In this document: positions 59,343 to 64,000 of the stretch, in pieces
Numbering within the stretch: position 1 is the stretch's first letter
How the letters are laid out: every line of letters begins with the position of its first letter
NCBI RefSeq assembly: GCF_000620785.1
Contig: NZ_JIAI01000014.1
Location: 1 to 64,000 of the forward strand
Source: Actinospineispora acaciae DSM 45401
GTDB taxonomy: Bacteria; Actinomycetota; Actinomycetes; Mycobacteriales; Pseudonocardiaceae
Direction of reading: 5' to 3'
Length of the DNA: 64,000 nucleotides
Translations under genes and position numbers: made by a program
Notes under the pieces: generated by a model
Databases searched by the model: none
Told to the model about the DNA's origin: nothing
The model's input: the letters and a program-made list of their open reading frames with translations, nothing else

Positions 59343-59588
59343 ATGAACAAGGGCGGCTACATCGGGCTGCAGATCCTCGGCATGGTGGCGACGGTGGTGT
59401 TCGCCCAGGCCGCGATCCGCACCCTGTTCGACCACGCCTCGGTCCAGTTGTGGGGCGCACTCGGCTGGGTCCCCGGCGGGTGGATCGGCCGGCTGGCCGT
59501 GCTCGTGGTGCTGACCGCCGCCGGGGTGGTGCTCGCCGGGTGGGCGCACGACAGGTGGTCGCACCGCGACCAGGAGCCCACCGGCTGA
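59343..59588 (+). CDS. Small two-span membrane protein
   Basis: 81 residues with two clear spans (about 6-25 and 46-67). ATG at 59343 has CGGAG about 6 bases upstream. It is divergent from the membrane kinase gene, so it may be a target or accessory of that two-component system. Function unknown. It ends 5 bases from the convergent metB. Confidence 0.75.
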   Translation: MNKGGYIGLQILGMVATVVFAQAAIRTLFDHASVQLWGALGWVPGGWIGRLAVLVVLTAAGVVLAGWAHDRWSHRDQEPTG

Positions 59589-59593
59589 ACGGG

Positions 59594-60751
59594 TCAGCCC
59601 AGGGCCTCCAGCAGGTCGTCCACCAGGTCGTCGGCGTCCTCGATCCCGACCGAGAGCCGCACCAGGTCGGCCGGCACCTCCAGCGCCGAGCCCTCGGTGG
59701 ACGCGTGCGTCATCCGACCGGGGTGCTCGATCAGCGACTCGACACCGCCCAGCGACTCCGCGAGGGTGAACAACCGGGTCGCCGCGCACACCCGCAGCGC
59801 CTCGGAGGCCGGGTCGGCGGCGGACTCCGCGTCCGAGGCCACCTGGAACGACACCATCCCGCCGAACCGCCGCATCTGCTTCGCGGCGACCTCGTGCCCG
59901 GCGTGCTCGGGCAGCCCCGGGTAGTACACCCGGGTGACCTTCGGGTGGCTGACCAGCGCGGCGGCCACCCGTTCGGCGTTGTCGCAGTGCCGCTCCATGC
60001 GCACGGCGAGCGTCTTGAGCCCGCGCAGGGTCAGCCAGGCGTCGAACGGCCCTGGCACCGCGCCCACCGAGTTCTGGGTGAACGCCAGCGCCTCGGCCAG
60101 CTCGTCGTCGTCGGTGACCAGCGCGCCGCCGACCACATCGGAGTGCCCGCCCACGTACTTCGTGGTGGAGTGCAGCGAGACGTCCGCGCCGAGCGCGAGC
60201 GGGGTCTGCAGGTACGGCGAGGCGAACGTGTTGTCCACCACCAGCCGGATGCCGGCGGTGCGCGCGATGTCGGCCAGCGCGGCGATGTCGGCGATGCCGA
60301 GCAGCGGGTTGGTCGGCGACTCGCACCAGATCATCCGGGTGGCCGGGCGCAGGGCGGCGCGCACCGCGTCCAGGTCGCCCAGGTCGACGGCGGTGTGCGC
60401 CAGCCCCCAGTGGCTGAGCACCTTGTCCACCAGCCGGAACGTGCCGCCGTACGCGTCGTGCGGGATCAGCAGGTGGTCACCGGGGCGCAGCGCCACCCGC
60501 AGCAGCGTGTCGGTGGCGCCCATGCCGGAGCCGAACACGAGCCCGTGCCGGCCGCCCTCGAGCGCGGCCAGACACTCCGCCAGCGCGGTACGGGTGGGGT
60601 TGGCGGTACGCGAGTACTCGTAGCCGCCCCGGGTGCCGCCCACGCCGTCCTGGGCGTACGTCGACGTGGCGTAGATCGGCGGGATGACCGATCCGGTGGT
60701 CGGATCGGGATCTTGTCCGGCGTGGATCGCGCGGGTGGAAAAGCCGTTCAC
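59594..60751 (-). CDS. metB: Cystathionine gamma-synthase
   Basis: 385 residues. A Cys/Met-metabolism PLP enzyme with STRAIHAGQDPDPTTGSVIPPIYATSTYAQ, YEYSRTANPTR, SGMGAT, VVDNTFASP and the PLP lysine K198 in SLHSTTKYVGGHSD. It joins an acylated homoserine and cysteine into cystathionine. The related gamma-lyase cannot be fully excluded. GTG at 60751 has TACCGT exactly 7 bases upstream, pointing to a leaderless mRNA. Confidence 0.93.
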   Translation of the reverse strand: MNGFSTRAIHAGQDPDPTTGSVIPPIYATSTYAQDGVGGTRGGYEYSRTANPTRTALAECLAALEGGRHGLVFGSGMGATDTLLRVALRPGDHLLIPHDAYGGTFRLVDKVLSHWGLAHTAVDLGDLDAVRAALRPATRMIWCESPTNPLLGIADIAALADIARTAGIRLVVDNTFASPYLQTPLALGADVSLHSTTKYVGGHSDVVGGALVTDDDELAEALAFTQNSVGAVPGPFDAWLTLRGLKTLAVRMERHCDNAERVAAALVSHPKVTRVYYPGLPEHAGHEVAAKQMRRFGGMVSFQVASDAESAADPASEALRVCAATRLFTLAESLGGVESLIEHPGRMTHASTEGSALEVPADLVRLSVGIEDADDLVDDLLEALG

Positions 60752-61071
60752 GGCCGCGACGGTACGCCTCGGCCGGAGCTCGACGGGTCGCGGGCGCCCG
60801 CTCCCCGGCCCGGCCGGGGCCTCGCGACCGTCGTTCCGGTGTCCGGAAACCGGGACGGGCCGAGCCGCTGCCGCTCGTCAGGGCCGGTGACCGGGCTCGT
60901 CGGTTGTGACGCCGCGACTCCGCGCCCTAGGTCTCCGGCTCGCCGGAGTGAAACACGTCACTTCGCCACGCCGGGACACCCGAACCGGTGAGCGCCGCGG
61001 CGGAGATCCCGCGACCCGGTGTGCTCAAACGCCCGACTCGGTGTGCCCAGACGCCCGACTCGCGGAGGGGT
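60752..61071. other. Intergenic region between metB and a small membrane gene
   Basis: About 320 bases holding the metB promoter at one end and a diverged direct repeat (61018-61064) at the other. I see no gene with good codon bias, no ribosome binding site, and no tRNA-like fold. Confidence 0.5.
61018..61064. repeat. Dispersed repeat, copy D (variant)
   Basis: Two tandem 23-24-nt units of the form GGTGTGC-CA-ACGCCCGACTCG share the CCCGACTCGC core with the repeats at 7.6, 40.7 and 57.2 kb but have a different left half. They lie immediately after the end of the 82-residue membrane protein gene. Confidence 0.55.
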
Positions 61072-61320
61072 TTACGGGCGGAGGGGGGAGCGGGCGTCGG
61101 AGGCGGGCGCCGTCGGGGTGGGGTCGGGGGCGACGGGGAGGTCGTCGGGTTCGATGCAGCCGCCGACTAGTTCGTAGCCGTCACCTCGGGCTACGTAGTG
61201 GCCGGGGTTGTGGCAGCCGGCCTGCTGGACGGTGATGAAGGCGATGGTGGCCATCGCGGCGGCGACCAGTAGCGAGACCGCGACCGACCAGCGTGTGCCG
61301 CTGATCTTCGGCCCCGCCAT
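61072..61320 (-). CDS. Small single-span membrane protein
   Basis: 82 residues from ATG 61320, with GGAGGG 5 bases upstream. One span (about 13-32) is followed by a polar outside segment containing two Cys (AGCHNPGHYVARGDGYELVGGCIEP), likely a disulfide, and a Pro-rich tail. No family recognised. Divergent from ilvA. Confidence 0.7.
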   Translation of the reverse strand: MAGPKISGTRWSVAVSLLVAAAMATIAFITVQQAGCHNPGHYVARGDGYELVGGCIEPDDLPVAPDPTPTAPASDARSPLRP

Positions 61321-61403
61321 ACGTCCCTCCCCGATCACGCCGGCACACCGTAGCGGGTGCGGCTGATCTCGAGGCTACCCGCTGCCGGTGCGAGGATGCC
61401 CCC

Positions 61404-62606
61404 ATGGTGGGTCTTGACGACATCAGGGAGGCCGCCGCGCTGTTGGACGGCATCGCCCGGCGCACGCCGATGGCCCACTCCCGCGCGCTGAGCGAGGCCG
61501 TGGGCGGGCGCGTCGAGCTGAAGTGCGAGAACCTGCAGCGGACCGGCTCGTTCAAGATCCGTGGCGCGTACGTGCGGCTGCACGGGCTGTCCAAGGCCGA
61601 ACGCAAGGACGGCGTGGTCGCGGCCAGCGCCGGCAACCACGCGCAGGGCGTCGCGCTGGCCGCCCAGCTGCTGGGCATGCACGCCACCGTGTTCATGCCC
61701 AGCGGCGCGGCGCTGCCCAAGGTGGCCGCCACCCGGGGCTACGGCGCGGACGTCCGCCTCGTCGGCGCCGGGCTGATGGACGCCATGGCCGCCGCCGAGG
61801 AGTTCGCCGAGCGCTCCGGCGCACACTTCATTCACCCGTTCGACCACCCGGACGTGGTGGCCGGCCAGGGCACCGTCGGCCTGGAGATCGCTGAGCAGGC
61901 CCCGGACGCGCGCACCGTGCTGGTGCCGACCGGCGGCGGTGGGCTGGCCGCCGGCGTCGCCGTGGCGCTGCGCGCGCTCGTACCCACCGCTCGCGTGATC
62001 GCCGTGCAGGCCGCCGAGATGCCCGCCTGGCTGGCCTCGCTCGCGGCCGGCCAGCCCGTCACGGCGCCCACCCGCCCCACGATCGCGGACGGGATCGCCG
62101 TGGCCCAGCCCGGCCACGTCCCGTTCGAGCTGCTCGCCACCCACGTCGACGAGGTCCTCACGGTCAGCGAGGACTCCCTGTCCCGCGCGCTGCTGCACTG
62201 CCTGGAACGGGCCAAGCTCGTGGTCGAACCGGCCGGCGCCGCCGGCATCGCCGCCCTGCTGGACGAGCCCGAGCGCTTCGAGCCCCCGGTCGTCTGCGTG
62301 ATCTCCGGCGGCAACGTCGACCCGCTGCTCATGCTGCACGTCATCCAACACGGCATGGCCGCCGCCGGCCGCTACCTGTCCACCAGGGTCCGCCTGGTCG
62401 ACCGCCCCGGCGCGCTGGCCAACCTGCTCACCCTCATCGGCGACCTGGGCTGCAACGTCCTGGACGTCGAGCACACCCGCATCTCAGGCGCCCTGGCCCT
62501 CGGCGAGGTGGACGTGGCCCTCCGGATGGAAACCAGAGGCCCACGCCACCGTGTCGAGGTCATAGACGCCCTGCGCGCGGCGGGCCACCAGGTCCACCTC
62601 GCCTGA
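61404..62606 (+). CDS. ilvA: Threonine ammonia-lyase, biosynthetic type with ACT domain
   Basis: 400 residues. PLP fold-type II: ENLQRTGSFKIRGA (Lys51), ASAGNHAQGVA, PTGGGGLAAG and VISGGNVDP. A single C-terminal ACT domain (about 325-400, LVDRPGALANLLTLIGDLGCNVLDVEHTR) provides allosteric control. It deaminates threonine to 2-oxobutanoate for isoleucine synthesis; the short one-ACT form may instead be catabolic. ATG at 61404. Confidence 0.95.
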   Translation: MVGLDDIREAAALLDGIARRTPMAHSRALSEAVGGRVELKCENLQRTGSFKIRGAYVRLHGLSKAERKDGVVAASAGNHAQGVALAAQLLGMHATVFMPSGAALPKVAATRGYGADVRLVGAGLMDAMAAAEEFAERSGAHFIHPFDHPDVVAGQGTVGLEIAEQAPDARTVLVPTGGGGLAAGVAVALRALVPTARVIAVQAAEMPAWLASLAAGQPVTAPTRPTIADGIAVAQPGHVPFELLATHVDEVLTVSEDSLSRALLHCLERAKLVVEPAGAAGIAALLDEPERFEPPVVCVISGGNVDPLLMLHVIQHGMAAAGRYLSTRVRLVDRPGALANLLTLIGDLGCNVLDVEHTRISGALALGEVDVALRMETRGPRHRVEVIDALRAAGHQVHLA

Positions 62607-62610
62607 CGGG

Positions 62611-63099
62611 CTAGGCGCGGAACGGTTCGGCGGCCTCCAAGGTCACCTTCATGGTGCCGCCGTCGGGCAGCTGGTACTGGCGGGTCTCGCCGACCTTGGC
62701 ACCCAGGATGGCGGCGCCGAGCGGCGAGTTCGGAGAGTAAACCTCCAGGTCACCGTGGCTGCCCTCCTCCCGGGAGCCGAGCAGGAACTTCTCCGGCTCG
62801 TCGTCGCCGTCGTAGCGGACGGTGAGCACCATGCCGGGCGCCGCCACGTCGGTCTCGGTCGGCGCCTGGCCGACCTTGGCGGTGCGCAGCAGCTCCTGGA
62901 GCTGCCGGATCCTGGCCTCCTGCTGGCCCTGCTCCTCGCGGGCGGCGTGGTATCCGCCGTTCTCCTTGAGGTCGCCCTCTTCGCGCCGCGCGTTGATTTC
63001 CGCAGCGATAACCGGCCGATTGGCGATCAGCTCATCGAGTTCATGCTTGAGCCGGTCGTAGGCATCCTGGGTCAGCCAGGTCACCTGGATCTCGGTCAC
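62611..63099 (-). CDS. greA: Transcription elongation factor GreA
   Basis: 162 residues from GTG 63099. The N-terminal coiled coil contains IAAEINARREEGDLKENGGYHAAREEQGQQEARIRQLQELL, with the acidic tip residues that enter the RNA polymerase secondary channel. The C-terminal FKBP-like domain ends YQLPDGGTMKVTLEAAEP. It rescues backtracked polymerase by stimulating RNA cleavage. GTG 63099 is preferred over ATG 63105 because GGAGG is 10 bases upstream and the protein start then matches the mycobacterial one. Confidence 0.96.
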   Translation of the reverse strand: MTEIQVTWLTQDAYDRLKHELDELIANRPVIAAEINARREEGDLKENGGYHAAREEQGQQEARIRQLQELLRTAKVGQAPTETDVAAPGMVLTVRYDGDDEPEKFLLGSREEGSHGDLEVYSPNSPLGAAILGAKVGETRQYQLPDGGTMKVTLEAAEPFRA

Positions 63100-63242
63100 G
63101 GTCATCACTCCTCCAGCCTTCCGGACCAGCGGTTTGCGGGTCGGTCATCCTTCGGGCCGCCCGTTCAGGGCACACGGCCCTGAGATGGAAAAACACGACC
63201 CGACGCCGGGCCGTGCGACGGCAACGGTAACACGCCGCCCAA

Positions 63243-63270
63243 CCGTTCGGCGCAGTCTTTCGACGAACGG
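63243..63270. repeat. Inverted repeat between greA and mca
   Basis: CCGTTCG (63243-63249) and CGAACGG (63264-63270) form a 7-bp inverted repeat with a 14-base gap. It lies in a 483-base divergent intergenic region (63100-63582) that holds the greA and mca promoters. I see no other gene there, although a DUF4307 gene sits at this place in mycobacteria. Confidence 0.4.
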
Positions 63271-63582
63271 TCGACGTCACGGTGAAGTTCCCGAATCTGA
63301 GAGGCGTGCCGGTCGTTGGGAACCCGGCCAGCCGAGAGGATCTAGAGACGAGCCTGGTCAGAGACGACCCCACTCCCCCGCGACGCCCGGCGCAATAGTC
63401 GTTGCCAGATCGCCGCCGTCTGTGACCGATGTGGGTGATGTGACACGACGACCGGCGGCGGGAACAAACGGGTCAGTTCGATGGTTGGACCTGTGGTTCG
63501 GGATTGTCGGTGGCGTCGGGACAATGGTGTGGACACCGGACCGCTCGCGGCGCGGCGGTGACTGAGAACGAGGAAAGAGGAC

Positions 63583-64000
63583 ATGGTCGAGCCCCTTCGT
63601 CTGATGACCGTGCATGCCCATCCCGACGACGAGTCCAGCAAAGGCGCGGCCACCTGCGCGCGCTACGTCGCGGACGGTCACCAGGTCATGGTCGTCACCT
63701 GTACGGGGGGTGAGCGCGGCAGCATCCTCAACCCGGCCATGGACCGGCCCGAGGTGCTGGCCAACATGACCGAGATCCGGCGCGCCGAGATGGCCAGGGC
63801 GGCGGAGATCCTCGGCGTCGAGCACCGCTGGCTCGGCTACGTCGACTCCGGGCTGCCCGAGGGCGACCCGAAGCCACCGCTGCCGGAGGGCTGCTTCGCC
63901 GTCGGCGACCTGGACGAGCAGACCGGCTCGCTGGTCGCGGTGGTCCGCGAGTTCCGCCCGCACGTGATCATCACCTACGACGAGAACGGCGGCTACCCGC
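63583..64000 (+). CDS. mca: Mycothiol S-conjugate amidase, N-terminal part
   Basis: Partial gene running off the right edge; 139 codons are visible. The LmbE/PIG-L fold is shown by MTVHAHPDDESSKGAATCARYVADGH (zinc ligands H13 and D16) and VTCTGGERGSILNPAMDRPEV. This favours Mca over the related deacetylase MshB, together with the RWLGYVDSGLPEGDP segment and the greA neighbourhood. Mca cleaves mycothiol S-conjugates during detoxification. ATG at 63583 with AGGAAAGAGG upstream. Confidence 0.93.
   Translation, partial: MVEPLRLMTVHAHPDDESSKGAATCARYVADGHQVMVVTCTGGERGSILNPAMDRPEVLANMTEIRRAEMARAAEILGVEHRWLGYVDSGLPEGDPKPPLPEGCFAVGDLDEQTGSLVAVVREFRPHVIITYDENGGYP

Noticed and set aside
61181..61732. 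183-codon minus-strand frame overlapping ilvA
   Set aside because: It is antisense to the ilvA PLP domain, and its only sensible part lies in a different frame (the 61072-61320 gene).

Overview
The window is chromosomal DNA from a very high-GC actinomycete, most likely Pseudonocardiaceae or a close relative. The lines of evidence are mycothiol metabolism (mca), an Rv0948c-type chorismate mutase, GlpX, GuaB1, a Rv1109c-like lipid-droplet protein beside xseA/xseB, a DUF5753/DUF6879 pair, chaplin-like small secreted proteins, and frequent GTG and leaderless starts. It looks like core chromosome with a few small accessory patches. I saw no IS element, prophage, CRISPR array, rRNA or tRNA gene.

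Layout. 0-7.6 kb: the start of sucC, a lone B12-binding domain protein with a large membrane protein, a lipase-like hydrolase, an M23 peptidase, pcrA/uvrD1, and chorismate mutase behind what looks like a Phe/Tyr ribosome-mediated attenuator. As I recall it, this order resembles M. tuberculosis Rv0948c-Rv0951. 7.7-17.1 kb: small membrane and secreted proteins, a membrane-anchored Ser/Thr kinase, a MarR regulator with a multi-half-site operator, a quinone-oxidoreductase-like enzyme, and a PspC-type histidine kinase/response regulator pair divergent from a second PspC protein. 17.2-25.3 kb: TetR regulator, metF-guaA overlapping pair, a LysE exporter, an LLM oxidoreductase, an MFS exporter, a VapBC module and ychF. 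25.4-37.3 kb: an HNH/DUF222 pseudogene, rmuC, ispH, rtcB, xseA/xseB, glpX, an L,D-transpeptidase and fumC.

37.3-45.2 kb: a DUF5753-DUF6879 regulatory pair and gene fragments (a small accessory patch), an ATP-dependent DNA ligase whose end is encoded by a dispersed repeat, guaB1, phoH2 and a DUF885 protein. 45.4-48.1 kb: the most striking locus, five tandem monocistronic genes for paralogous secreted chaplin-like proteins. Each has a conserved 22-nt upstream box, a -35/-10 promoter with a 16-nt spacer, a 5'-terminal hairpin whose stem changes in a compensatory way while its loop is constant, and its own terminator. The first paralogue looks circularly permuted. 48.2-64 kb: a short-chain prenyl transferase divergent from a hemolysin III protein, two more NarL-type two-component systems, an ArsR-SRPBCC pair with the operator over the start codon, an SDR gene overlapping an orphan QueA-like gene, cbs and metB (transsulfuration), ilvA, greA and the start of mca. 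From ychF to mca the order resembles an inverted Rv1080c-Rv1112 block.

Functional themes are housekeeping metabolism (TCA: sucC, fumC; gluconeogenesis: glpX; purines: guaA, guaB1; sulfur amino acids: metF, cbs, metB; isoprenoids: ispH, prenyl transferase), DNA repair (pcrA, rmuC, xseAB, ligase), the cell surface (M23, L,D-transpeptidase, chaplin-like proteins) and many small regulators with visible palindromic operators. Family assignments rest on motifs read by eye, and no database search was possible.
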